The notes under the pieces are model-generated. The model made no database searches. It was given only the letters and a program-made list of their open reading frames with translations, and was not told the DNA's origin. From Quercus robur (Eukaryota; Streptophyta; Magnoliopsida; Fagales; Fagaceae), in the NCBI RefSeq assembly GCF_932294415.1, contig NC_065538.1:47158843-47222842 (forward strand): a DNA stretch of 64,000 nucleotides. Reading direction: 5' to 3'. How positions within the stretch are numbered: position 1 is the first letter of the stretch; each line of letters starts with the position of its first letter. The translations under genes were made by a program, and so were the position numbers. Below, piece by piece: positions 47,387 through 57,886 of this stretch.

Positions 47387-49651
47387 CTTGCTTTGCTCCA
47401 CAGGGGATGCTAAAGATATTGCAGTAGCCACCAAATGTTTAATCTAGCAATTTAACAAATCCAACAGTCAGAATTAAGTTGTTTTTTATTTTAATAAAAA
47501 ATACAATGACAAAGTAAAATAAAATTATCAACTAAATTGAGTGGAAAGATTAATGCATAGAAGCATTGTTAAAGGCACTTGCTTGATTCATGTTTGAAAT
47601 ATTGATAAATTAGACGTGCCATAACAGACTTGTAGTTCTAGTTCTAGTTGTAGCTCTCTCTCTCTTTCTCTCTTGGGATATATATTGATAGATGATGTAT
47701 CTAAAATCTTGCACTCTCTTACACTATGCAAGTATTTTTAGTATAAAAAAGAAATTAAAAAAAAAAAAAAAAAGATTGCAAGAAGTCAAGAGCAAAACTC
47801 ACTCATCAATTCAAAAGGAATAAAAATGGTAGAAATTATTTAATTGTCAAATTGCAAAGGCATGTTACATATTAAATAATAGTATTTATACATTATTGTC
47901 ATTCAGGTCAATTTAGATTGTTATTTGGAACTAGCTGTTTGCAAATGTTAGCTATATTTTTAGTACTAGTATACTTGGTCAATGCTACATTAAGCACTCA
48001 AAAAATAAAATTCAATGAGTTGGGTCCACTTCAGACGAAATGGTTGGCTAAGAAACCAGACATGAATTTTTTTTTTTTTTGAGAAATAATTACAATATGC
48101 TGCTGACCCCGCAGCTCGAACCCTTTCCCCCCCAAACCCCCATGCACTTTGTGCATGGGGAGGTGCCAATTCAGCTACAAGGCCTTTGGCAAACCAGACA
48201 TGAATTGACATAGATGAATGAAAGCCTTCAGTTTGACAGAAATGCCCTGCAAAGTACCATGTTGGCAAAAAAGAGGGGGGGGGGGAATATATATATATAT
48301 ATATAACGTAGCTAAGTCTAGATACTCAATAAGGATGGTGAGACAAGGACATTTGACCCATAACCTAAAAATCTACTAATAAAAGAAACGGCCACATTTT
48401 AGGCCATGAAATGAAAGGACCAAAATCAGAAAACCGTTCAGTTATTAGTACTGAATGCATTAGCCTTTTCACATCTCAATTACATCAAGATGTAACTAAA
48501 AATCATTGAAAGAACTCTTATAAGAAGACCATACCACAATCAAATGCAATAACAGGCTTCAATTTTACCTCTTCTTCCTGAAAAACAATCAACAAATAAA
48601 AACTAAATAATTGGTAAAATTAAATGACTAAAACAAGATTGTAGTTAAGGGTTAAAAAAAACTTCACACTAAACTTGCAAAAGAAATACAACAGTAGCAA
48701 TAATACAAATGAACTTAGTAATATCATAAATAAGGGTGAAAAGTACCAACTCATCACTCATACCTTCACCCTCAGTTTCTTGGCTAGCTTAGATACATGA
48801 CATTGAGAAAGCTCCCTACTTTGTTGATCCTAAACACAAGTAAAACTATAGAGGTAAAGAAACAAAATTTGTAGGCATAACTAAAGTGGACATCACTTAG
48901 AAATTTTTCATGTGATTAAGAAATTCTCACAATTAAATCAAGGTATAAAAGTGTCAAAGACCGCTGCATGAATAGACAAGCTCTTAAAGCAAGCACTAAA
49001 AAAAAAAATAGTTTGTTTCTCAAATGTGTTTAATGTAAGACCCAATGAAGACATCCCTCATATTTAGCATTGCAAAAAAAAAAAAAATTAAACTTGTATA
49101 TGATAATTAAAAAAAAATTAATAAAGCATATATATATACACACAAACCTAGTAAATTTCGATCCCCTACCAGCAGTTTTCCCATAATGAAAATAGTATGA
49201 ATCGACAGCCCTAGTCCAACCTCAGCTTCCTCCACATACTTCCAGAACTTCCATTCTCCACCATCAATTACCTCAAACCCCACTTGTTCCAATACCTATA
49301 AATATCCCAAATTCACTACTATAAAATTCAAAGTAACTCACATTTTCTCTGCATTGTTAAAAAATCAAATACAACTAAATTTTACACACTTAAGGTTTAA
49401 CTTCTCACTAAATACTAACCCAAATTCATTATTAGGAAAAAAAAATGCAAATGCCTTTAAATGGCTTTATTAGAATCGTAAACTCAAAATAAAAAAATTA
49501 CATGGTTACAATCTGATTCGCATATGGTGAAAATATAACATTTCGAACATAGTTTCCAAATAAAATTTAAAAAAAAAAAATAGAAAAGGAAAAAGGGTAT
49601 ACCTTTGTGAGAGCAGAATGGAGATCGAAGTTGGTCAAATTGATTCCATTT
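47387..49651 (-). pseudogene. exon-like blocks of a captured or chimeric gene inside CACTA
   Basis: On the minus strand four blocks have good splice sites. 49603-49651 (AACAG acceptor, AAAG|GTATAC donor) reads NGINLTNFDLHSALTK. 49148-49295 reads VLEQVGFEVIDGGEWKFWKYVEEAEVGLG and joins the first block in phase. 48764-48829 reads DQQSRELSQCHVSKLAKKLRVK and ends AAG|GTATGAG. 47387-47443 reads IKHLVATAISLASPVEQSK and ends AAG|GTAGCA. The third does not follow the second in phase, so an exon may be missed or the gene may be broken. I do not recognise the protein. Repeated donor sites upstream (50566-51330) could belong to the same transcript. Confidence 0.45.
48069..48190 (-). mobile_element. tRNA-derived SINE, family 2, with 16-bp target duplication
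   Basis: Flanked by the perfect direct repeat AAACCAGACATGAATT (48053-48068, 48191-48206). The minus strand begins 'ggccttgtagctgaattgg' (box A), carries 'gggttcgagctgc' (box B) and ends in poly-A. It interrupts the exon-like region of the CACTA element. Confidence 0.88.
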
Positions 49652-50539
49652 CTGTTAAAAATCAAAATTCCTTCTCACTTAATAAGATTGTCAAGCTCTT
49701 CTTAAGCATCAAGCTAATAGCCTTAAGTGACAAGCATCTATAGCTAAGCCAAACATATGATTATAGTCAAACCCAAAAAGACAATTCAATTTTCATTCCC
49801 AAGAAATTTGAAAGCAAGCACCAGAAGGTTTGTTGCACCATAACTTATACCCATTCTTTTGCAGTTTTAAGAAAAATTCCATTGGAAGTGTAATAATTCT
49901 ATGAAGATAAAAAAGGGAGCAGGAGCTAGGATGCAAGAGAGAAGAAGAAAGCTCTAGTTAATAATTCTATGTACACCCTTGCTAAATCTTGTGTCCAAAG
50001 TTCTAGTTACTTAAATTTTAAGATTTTAAAATATATCAATTTTGACGAAATTATTGCTCAAAAGTCTTGCCTCCATGTAACAGACCAAAAAGATTTGCAA
50101 GCAGTTCCCACTCCCTAGATACAACTAACTCAGCTATCTAACTATATATTTAGGAAATAAGAAAGTTTTGCAAGCCGTCCCCACTCTTTTTATTGCTTTG
50201 ATTAATGAAATCAATAGTAAATAGCCCGGTAACATTAATATGATTGTTGATCTTGGTAATATATAATCAATACAAATATCAATTCCCATATTAAGGATTT
50301 AAAAATGTGCTTTGACTAATCAAATCAACAAGAAATGGCCTAGTAAAGTTAGTAAGATTTGTTAATCTTGGCAATATATAATCAATACAAATATCAATTC
50401 CTATTAATGATTTAAAAACGTTTAACAATGAATCGTTTAATAAGGAAATATATAAAGGCAATTGATAGTTTTAGAATCTCACTAACATTTGAAAAAGTTT
50501 TCTAATTACTAAAAAACCAGAAATTTAACATCAAATATA

Positions 50540-51340
50540 TATACAAATATTGCTACAAAATAGAAATGAGAGCTAGAGAGACTTACCTTGCTTTGGGTAA
50601 ACTTTAATCAAAACCAAATCCAAAACTGAAACCCACACAATCAACCAATAGTTACACAAAAATATACACATAACCCAAACCAAACTTCAACCAAAATCAA
50701 AACCCACACAATCAACCAATAGTTACACAAAAAAATACACATAACCCAAACCAAATTTCAACCAAAATCAAAACTAAAAAACCAGAAATTTAACAACAAA
50801 TATATATACAAATATTGCTACAAAATAGAAATGAGAGCTAGAGAGACTTACCTTGCTTTGGGTAAACTTTAATCAAAACCAAATCCAAAACTGAAACCCA
50901 CACAATCAACCAATAGTTATACAAAAATATACACATAACCCAAACCAAACTTCAACCAAAATCAAAACCCACACAATCAACCAATAGTTACACAAAAAAA
51001 TACACATAACCCAAACCAAACTTCAATCAAAATCAAAACTAAAAAACCAGAAATTTAACAACAAATATATATACAAATATTGCTACAAAATAGAAATGAG
51101 AGCTAGAGAGACTTACCTTGCTTTGGGTAAACTTTAACCAAAACCAAATCCAAAACTAAAACCCACACAATCAACCAATAGTTACACAAAAATATACACA
51201 TAACCCAAACCAAACTTCAACCAAAATCAAAACTAAAAAACTAGAAATTTAACAACAAATATATATACAAATATTGCTACGAAATATAAATGAGAGCTAG
51301 AGAGACTTACCTTGCTTTGGATAGGGTCTGTGGTTTTGGG
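50540..51340 (-). repeat. ~265-bp tandem repeats carrying a splice-donor-like site
   Basis: About 3.7 units with period near 265 bp; the landmark 'gagagctagagagactt' recurs at about 50568, 50833, 51098 and 51291, the last interval shorter at 193 bp. On the minus strand each unit contains AAAGCAAG|GTAAGTCTC, a strong splice donor consensus. Confidence 0.8.
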
Positions 51341-51544
51341 TAGTATTTTTGTGCTTAAAATTTTGGAAAAGAAATGGTGGGTTTTGAGTAAAGAAGAAGA
51401 GATGAGGAGGGGAAGTGGGTTAAGGAAGAGGGAGAGGGAGAAAAAATGTGGGTGAGAGGAAAACAGCTGAACTAAAGAAGTGGGAGACCAAAAATGAGAG
51501 ACCAAAGTGGTGGGAAGGTGAAAAAAATAAGTGGGAAGTCTGAA

Positions 51545-51965
51545 ATTTTTTAAGTGGTACGAGGGACCTATCCCAGCGTTTTTGGAGACCTATCCCAGCA
51601 CTTTTGGAAGCGCTGGAATAGGTGGACCCTATTCCAGCGCTTTCGAAAGCGCTGGGACAGGTCTATCCCCATAAAGGAATAAGTGATCCTATCCCGGCGC
51701 TTTTGAAAGCGCTGGAATAAGGTCCACCTATTCCAGCGCTTCCAAAAGCGCTAGGACAGGTCCCTCCATTCCCTCATGGACAGAGGCCTATCCCAGCGCT
51801 TTTTGAAGCGCTGGAATAAGGTCCACCTATTCCAGCGCTTTCAAAAGCGCTGGGACAGGTCTCTCCATTCCCTTATGGAGAGAGGCCTATCCCAGTGCTT
51901 TTTAAAGCGCTGGAATAGGTGGATCCTATTCCAGCGCTTTTAAAAGCGCTGGGATAGGTCTTTTC
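51545..51965. repeat. right subterminal hairpin repeats of CACTA, inner block
   Basis: About ten palindromes of the same type as at 45430-45910, with 'cctatcccagcgctttt...aagcgctggaatagg' phrasing. They are separated from the outer block (53728-54380) by 1.76 kb of other sequence, so that part is probably a later insertion or expansion. 51966-52200 is AT-rich with no feature. Confidence 0.85.
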
Positions 51966-52204
51966 ATTAGCATTTTCTTGATTAATAAAAATTATATTAA
52001 TTAATAAAAATATTTTTTAATAAATTAATAAAATAAATTATATTAATCAATAAAAATATTTTTTAATAATTCAATTTAACAAAATTGAATTTAATAATTC
52101 AAACTAATTTAATATATTTTAATTTAATACTTCAAATTAATAAAATATAATTCCTCACTAAAAATTAGTAAAATATAATGTGATAGCTAAAAAAAATTTG
52201 TAAG

Positions 52205-53565
52205 ATGTGACTCGAGGACCAACAAAATTAAAATATAACCATGAAACCTACGAAATGACCAAAATACCCCAAAAACCAAAAAAAATGACCAAAATATCCC
52301 CAAAATCAAAAAATGACCAAAATATCCCCAAAACCCAAAAAAAGACCAAAATACCTCCCAAAAACCAAAATTTGACAAAAATACCCTCCCAAACCTTAAA
52401 ATGACCAAAATATCCGCCAAAAACCAAAAAAAGACCAAAAATACCCTTAAAACCAAAAAAATGACCAAAATACCCCCGAAACCAAAAAATTACCAAAATA
52501 ATCATGAAACCTACAAAATGACAAAAATACCCCTAAAACCTAAAAGTAACCAAAATATCCCCGAAACCCAAAAAACGACCAGGGGTGTTTTGGTCATTTT
52601 ATGGACTTCAGGGGTATTTCGATCATTTTTTAGGTTTTGGGGGTATTCTGGTAATTTTTAGGTTTTGAGGGTATTTTGGTCATTTTTTGGACTTTAGGGA
52701 TATTTTGGTCATTTTTTGGACTTTGGGGGTATTTTGGTCATTTTTTGGGTTTTGGAAGTATTTTGTTCATTTTTTTGGTCTTAAGGAGTCTTTTAGTCAT
52801 TTTTTTTTTTTATGTTTCGGGGGTATTTTATTTTTAGGTTTTGGAGGTATTTTGGTAATTTTTTGGGTTTCAGGGTTATTTTGTTATTTTTTTTTAGGGT
52901 ATCTTGGTCATTTTTTATGTTTAAGGGGTATTTTGCTCATTTTAGTGGTTTTGGGGTATTTTAAAGTTGGTTGATTTGTAGAAATGATACTTGGATCATA
53001 ATTAGGTACCCATTTAAAACACAATAAACATTAATATTAATTGGGTTTAATTGGGTTAATACTCATTTCACCCAATTAATAATTAAGTGGGTTTGAGTCT
53101 CATTTAAGTAATCAAGGGGTTTTCCACCTTTTATATGCATGGGGGGTGCTTTTGTCATTTTCTAGTTTTTTGGATTCATTTCAATGTTTTGGGGATATTT
53201 CGGTCATTTTTTATGTTTCGGGGGTGTATCAATCCTTTTCTGGGTGTCAGGTGTGTTTTGGACATTTTTTTGTCTTTCTAGGGGCATTTTGGTCATTTAT
53301 TTGACTTATAGGGGTATTTTGTTCTTATTTAAGTAATCGAGGGTATTTTGGCTAGTTTTAGACACAAGGGGTACTCTAGTCATTTTCAATGCCTTAGGGG
53401 GTGCTTAGGTCATTTTTGATGTTTTGGGGTTATTTTAGTCATTTATTAGGTTTCGGGGGTATATTATTTTTTTTCTAGGTATCGGGGTGTTTTTGCTCTT
53501 TTTCAATGTTTTGGGGGGTACTTTGGTCTTTTTTTAGGTTTAGGAGAGTATTGGTCATTTGATAA
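52205..53565. repeat. inverted minisatellite, ~20-27 bp units
   Basis: From 52205 to about 52575 the unit is 'ccaaaatacccccaaaacc...aaaatga'. From about 52578 to 53565 the same unit appears in complement ('ggggtattttggtcattttt'). The switch at about 52576 makes a large imperfect palindrome. Open frames through it are low-complexity artefacts of the repeat. Confidence 0.85.
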
Positions 53566-53569
53566 TTTC

Positions 53570-53718
53570 AAATCCCTCCACAAGTATAAGTGTTTGTGGG
53601 ATGTGAGGGGCAAGTGTCGGGGTTCAAGTCTCCAGGAGGAAGTTCCATACACATATGCACTTAAATTAGGCTATAGTAGAAATTCTATCTTGTGTTAAAA
53701 AAAAAAAAAAAAATAAAA
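53570..53718 (+). mobile_element. SINE, family 1, second copy
   Basis: Matches 43641-43814 in the other direction: 'caagtataagtgtttgtgggatgtgagg', box B 'ggggttcaagtctcc', then 'aattaggctatagtagaaattctatcttgt' in two short parts and a poly-A tail. The 5' end (box A) is missing, so it is truncated. Confidence 0.75.
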
Positions 53719-53727
53719 AATCTATAG

Positions 53728-54380
53728 GTGACCTATTCCAGCGCTTTTGAAAGCGCTGGGACAGGTCCTTCCATTCCTTTAGGGAGAAAGACCTATCCCA
53801 GCGCTTTTTGAAGCGCTGGAATAGGTTGACCTATTCCAGCGCTTCCAAAAGCGCTGGGATAGGCCTCTCTTCATAAGGGAATGGAAGGACCTGTCCCAAC
53901 GCTTTTTGAAGCGCTGGAATAGGTTGACCCTATTCCAACGCTTCCAAAAGCGCTGGGATAGCTCTTTCTCCATAAGGGAACGTAGGGACTTGTCCCAGCG
54001 CTTTTGAAAGCGCTGGAATAGGGTCCACCTATCCTAGCGCTTTCAAAAGCGCAGGGACAGGTCCCTCATTCCCTTATGGGGAAAAACCTATCCCAGCGCT
54101 TTTTGAAGCGCTGGAATAGGGTCGACCTTATTCCAGCGCTTTTAAAAGCGCTGGGATAGGTCTTTCCCCCTAAGGTAAATCAGTAACCTTATCCCAGCGT
54201 TTTTAGGCTTCCTATAACAGCGTTTTTGAAAAATGCCGCTATAGGCCTCTTATTGCAGCGCTTTATAAAGCGCTGGTTTTAAGCCGCCGTAATAGGATTT
54301 CCTATACCAGCGTTTTCAAAAAGCGCTGGTACAGACTTATCTATTACGGCAGTTTGTAAAAACGCTGGGAAAAAAACGCT
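53728..54380. repeat. right subterminal hairpin repeats of CACTA, outer block
   Basis: About fifteen palindromic units of the CCAGCGCTTTT...AAGCGCTGG type up to the right terminus. Unit spacing is about 35-45 bp. Confidence 0.85.
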
Positions 54381-54429
54381 GGGACAGGACAATTTTTTTG
54401 TAGTGTGTGTCTTGTTTTTTTCTATTTCC

Positions 54430-54446
54430 GGGGGGGGGGGGGGGGG
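54430..54446 (+). repeat. G17 homopolymer
   Basis: A run of 17 G just outside the CACTA right end. Very rare in this AT-rich sequence. It could also be an assembly or sequencing length artefact. Confidence 0.7.
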
Positions 54447-54755
54447 TCCAAAGTCATCTCACAATATAACTAAACAGAAGGAAATTATGTAGTCGCCCCT
54501 CTGGCTTTGCCAGTGATTAAAAGTAAACTCTACTCTTAAATTTTTTTTTTTTGTTGAGAAATACTCTTAATTTAATTTATGAGACTACATTTTATTTATG
54601 AAATGAGTTAGCATAGGATTTAAATATACATGAAATAATAAACGTGAAAGTTTTTGAAGTTATATAGTAAGTAGACCCTCAAAAATAGTTATATAGTAGG
54701 TAATAAATATAATAATGAATTTTATGAGAGTGGAGAGGGCCGGAGCGGAGGGGCT

Positions 54756-54763
54756 TATATAAT
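54756..54763 (+). promoter_or_regulatory. TATA box of the DUF6817-like gene
   Basis: TATATAATA in 'ggggcttatataataaagcc', 133 bp before the ATG at 54896. The intervening sequence has the C/T-rich look of a plant 5' leader. It lies about 350 bp downstream of the CACTA end. Confidence 0.6.
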
Positions 54764-54895
54764 AAAGCCATGCATACATTCTTCAAATGACAAGCAAGAG
54801 CGAAAGAAGAAGAAATATAACAAAGAGTTTTCTTTCTCTTCCCTTTGATTCATTCCCTCTTCCTTTGTGAGTAATTACTTCCAACAAAAGCAACC

Positions 54896-55813
54896 ATGCC
54901 ATCTTCACTATCTCCGGCACCATCTCAAGCCCACTACCTCCAACACCTCCTAGACTCATCCCGCCCCTTCCTCCGCGATGAACTTGAATCTGTCGACAAG
55001 AATTTGCCTTCACTGGTGGCCGTCTTGCGCTCTGCTGGAGCTGGTGAGTCGTGGCACAAGCTTAGCAATTTCCTTGACCACCTTGTTGACATATACCGTA
55101 TTCTCAAGATTTGGAAAGCACCAAACTCCGTGTGCCTTTGTGGCCTCCTCCACTCCTCCTATGCCATTTCCAACACCAACCTGGGTATATTCGATCCCTC
55201 TACGGATCGTGAAGTGGTTCGCACCCATGTTGGGGATGAGGTGGAGAGGTTAATCCACTTGTACTGTATTGTCCCAAGACATCATCTCATTCGTCATGAT
55301 CTTTTATTCCATTACTCTGATTCAGAACTCGTCGAACACCTTAAGCTTTCAGAGATATCGTTGAGTAATGCCATGCACAAGGCGTTGTTCAATGAAGAAG
55401 AACCATGGAGGAAGAAGCTGCAGGCTCTTCTCCCCGCTGACGGGATTACTGTGAAGCACGTTAAAACCAGCCAAGATGTCCCAGTTTCTCGAAGGGTGGT
55501 CGCGGTTTTCCTTTTAATGACCTTGGCAGATTTCAGTGAACAATATTTTGGCTTTCAAGACGCTCTCTTTGAAAACTTCAATGGTCGCCTTGAGATTTCA
55601 GGCAACAACTGTGCCGCTTTGTGGCCTGGCGATGGCAAGCCAGGTTTATGGTTGAATTATCTATCGAGGTTGGGAGCGCTATATAATCTGATAGTGAGAG
55701 AGGAAGAGATTTTTAAGGAAGAGAGGAAAAGGGTTGGTGGTGGAGGTGTGGTGCAAACTGTTAGTAATAGGGTGTGTTTGGATAGAACTTATTTTGCTGA
55801 AACTGAAAACTGA
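54896..55813 (+). CDS. DUF6817-like protein, N-terminal part (interrupted gene)
   Basis: A GC-richer, clearly coding frame unlike its surroundings. ATG at 54896 in a good plant context (CAACCATGCC). Residues about 53-127 (WHKLSNFLDHLVDIYRILKIW, LCGLLHSSYA, HVGDEVERLIHLYC) match the pattern I know for DUF6817, an HD-like helical domain found in bacteria and plants: His at 54 and 62, and an H-S-x-Y in the middle. Its substrate is unknown. The following part to about residue 290 is helical and ends GGGGVVQTVSNRV. From about 55770 the frame enters a transposon-like insertion and stops at 55811-55813. The native protein must continue at 56032-56476. Whether the insertion is spliced out is not shown by the sequence. 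Confidence 0.75.
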   Translation: MPSSLSPAPSQAHYLQHLLDSSRPFLRDELESVDKNLPSLVAVLRSAGAGESWHKLSNFLDHLVDIYRILKIWKAPNSVCLCGLLHSSYAISNTNLGIFDPSTDREVVRTHVGDEVERLIHLYCIVPRHHLIRHDLLFHYSDSELVEHLKLSEISLSNAMHKALFNEEEPWRKKLQALLPADGITVKHVKTSQDVPVSRRVVAVFLLMTLADFSEQYFGFQDALFENFNGRLEISGNNCAALWPGDGKPGLWLNYLSRLGALYNLIVREEEIFKEERKRVGGGGVVQTVSNRVCLDRTYFAETEN

Positions 55814-55995
55814 AAATTGAAAACACTGTAACAAAATAATTTTTAAATGTGTGAATAGTATTGTGGGATCCATTTTTAATGAAAAAATTGATAAAAAATG
55901 AAATTTGTGGATCCGTAAACAGTGCATATGTGCACTATTCACTGTAACTTTTGCGGTTACTGTTCATTGAACAGTAACCTCAATACTCAAAACGC

Positions 55996-56030
<35 letters not shown>
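55769..56030 (+). mobile_element. MITE-like insertion splitting the DUF6817-like gene
   Basis: Begins 'gggtgtgtttggat', a common plant MITE terminus, continues through 'actgaaaactgaaaattgaaaacactg' in short phrases and 'cactattcactgtaac...gttcattgaacagtaac', and ends near 'caaaacgcg' plus a 35-nt poly-A run. It is AT-rich and non-coding, unlike the sequence on both sides. The right border is unclear (it may reach about 56045), and I found no clean target duplication. Confidence 0.65.
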
Positions 56031-56031
<1 letters not shown>

Positions 56032-56032
<1 letters not shown>

Positions 56033-56476
56033 AGCAAAACGCAGCTTGGAAATGCAGAAGCTGAATACAAACACACACAAAGAGATGAAGATATTGAGCT
56101 TGTGGTGCCACCGGTTTTTGAAAACTGTAAGAGGGTTTTAGATGCAGGGGAGCAAATAGTTGCAAGGGACTTGTATTGGGAAGCTGTTTGTGATATGTCT
56201 AAGAAGAACCCTGAGGAGTTGCTTTTGAGGAGCATTGAGAAGAACCCTTTTGTGGGGGAGCCGCATGTGGTGTTGGGTCAGGTTTATTTGACCAAAGGGA
56301 TGTTTGAGGAGGCTGAGAGAGGGCTAACCCTTATGTTGGAGTGGGGGAGTTCATGGGATAAGAGGATGTCTTGGAAAGTATGGATTGCTTGGGCTAGAGT
56401 TTTGTTGATCAAGGCTAAGGAAAAGTCATGGCCAAAGACTTCTGGGGGCATCTACATCTTGGGTCTTGTGAAATAA
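56032..56476 (+). CDS. DUF6817-like protein, C-terminal TPR-like part
   Basis: Directly after the poly-A run the sequence is open without an ATG: NAEAEYKHTQRDEDIELVVPP, then FENCKRVLDAGEQIVARDLYW, then the helical PHVVLGQVYLTKGMFEEAERGL, which has TPR spacing (G, Y, A, A), and SSWDKRMSWKVWIAWARVLL before the end at TAA 56474-56476. Strong coding character and lack of its own start show it is the second half of the gene beginning at 54896. An AATAA-rich stretch at about 56506-56530 could serve polyadenylation. If the insertion is not spliced, this part is untranslated. Confidence 0.7.
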
Positions 56477-56829
56477 AATTGGAGTACAGCCTTGGATTTG
56501 TGTGACTCAATAATAATAATAATAATTAAATAATGGCGTTGTTAATCACACACTTGTGTGTGCGCATCACGTGAGCTGAAATCGTGTTACATTTCAGCTA
56601 GATTGTGAAATTGTGTATCATTTTGAATTTATATTTGAAATCTGTTTTGAACGCTTGATTTTTAAGTATGGTGTGTATGTTGTGAACAGAGTACAACAAC
56701 AATTTCCCATTAAATAAACAGGAGTAAAGCCTTGGATAGGCAAGTTACATGGATTTAGTATTTCTTTCTAAGTTTTATTTTAAATTGTTCAGAGAAATAA
56801 AATATGGTGTTACATTTTTCTGCTTGAGT

Positions 56830-56972
56830 TTACTGTTTGGTGAGTGAGTTCAAACTCACATTTTCACATTTTAAATAACATTACACACATTTTTACACAC
56901 TTTTTCATTCACACGTATTTTATAAAACTCCAAACAACAATTCTCAAACTACTCTACCAAACACCCCCTATT
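56830..56972. mobile_element. MITE, family shared with 41393-41534
   Basis: 'gtttggtgagtgagttcaaactcacattttcac' (in parts) to 'ctaccaaacaccccct', a near copy of the element at 41393-41534 in the same orientation. 56477-56829 and 56973-57567 hold no supported gene. Confidence 0.6.
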
Positions 56973-57567
56973 TTTAATTTCCTTGTTTTATTTTAACATT
57001 TTTATTCTTGAAATTATCTGAAATTTGACTTTGAGACTACCCTTATGCGTTATGGCCCTTTTCTCTACCCCATGAATGATGATTTTAAAAGAAACAAAAA
57101 AGTGAACTGTTTTAGGGTAGCAGAAAATTTATTAAGGAGCGAAAATGTTGTGGAAAAGGCAATAGGCAGAAAAAGATAAGGCTCTTGGCACATATTTCCA
57201 TCTCCAGCACAAATATGAAATTCAAATAAAAAATTATTAGTAATTTTTGGAGTACTCAATTTTCATATATATGAATGATGGTGCTTATTATAAATTTAAT
57301 TATAGTGTAGCCTACTATTATATGAGGGGAAGAAATATCAAGTCGCTGTATACTTAGAGTAACAAAAAATATACTTTTCAAACAATCTTATTCTTAAGAC
57401 CACATTTATTTTAATTATATAATAGTGAAAGTCTCCTGCATTGCATGACTTTTGTCATGAATTTTATATATATATTGGAGAAATAATAACTTTAGAACTT
57501 GTTTCTAACTAAATGAATGATTATCTATATCTATATAATATTTAATAGTTGAAATGTTTGATTTTTT

Positions 57568-57833
57568 GTTGACTACTTCTCATTGCACCACGTGGCTACA
57601 TAAATTAATGCCATGTCTACAATTAAATATACAGAACAATATATCTTTTCATTTGGTGCTTATACAAACCATTTCATTACAATTTTTTGCTATTGTTGGT
57701 GTTGACTACTTCTCATTGCACCACGTGGCTACATAAATTAATGCCACATCTACAATTAAATACACAGAATAATATATCTTTTCATTTGGTGCTTATACCA
57801 ACCATTTCATTACAATTTTTTGCTATTATTGGT
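57568..57833 (+). repeat. two-copy 133-bp tandem duplication
   Basis: The unit starts 'gttgactacttctcattgc' at 57568 and again at 57701. The two copies differ at only a few positions, so the duplication is recent. It lies just before the chromovirus LTR. Confidence 0.9.
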
Positions 57834-57886
57834 GTTCAGTTGCATTGTTCCAATGGGTAGTTATAAATTTTATTTACATTCCTATG

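Larger units (their letters stand above)
45416..54405. mobile_element. 9.0 kb non-autonomous CACTA transposon
   Basis: Starts CACTACAAAAAAACAGGG and ends with the complement TTTTTTTGTAGTG, flanked by the 3-bp duplication TGT (45413-45415, 54406-54408). CACTA ends, a 3-bp duplication and arrays of short subterminal repeats are the marks of this superfamily. No TNP2-like transposase is seen. The interior has minus-strand exon-like blocks, tandem repeats, two SINEs and an inverted minisatellite. It ends about 350 bp before the TATA box of the DUF6817-like gene. Confidence 0.9.

Noticed and set aside
48069-48190. A tRNA gene (box A and box B present)
   Set aside because: Poly-A tail, target duplication and lack of a full cloverleaf show it is a SINE.
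51233-51505. A 90-residue Ser/Leu/Phe-rich minus-strand frame near the CACTA right zone
   Set aside because: It spans the tandem repeat boundary and a pyrimidine-rich leader-like stretch, with no domain. It is more likely untranslated exon.
52187-52974. Open frames of 65-95 residues rich in Phe/Gly or Lys/Pro
   Set aside because: They are translations of a minisatellite unit and show only the repeat period, not a protein.
55769-56030. An ordinary intron of the DUF6817-like gene
   Set aside because: The segment has MITE termini and a long poly-A run with weak splice sites. It reads as an insertion, although splicing cannot be excluded.
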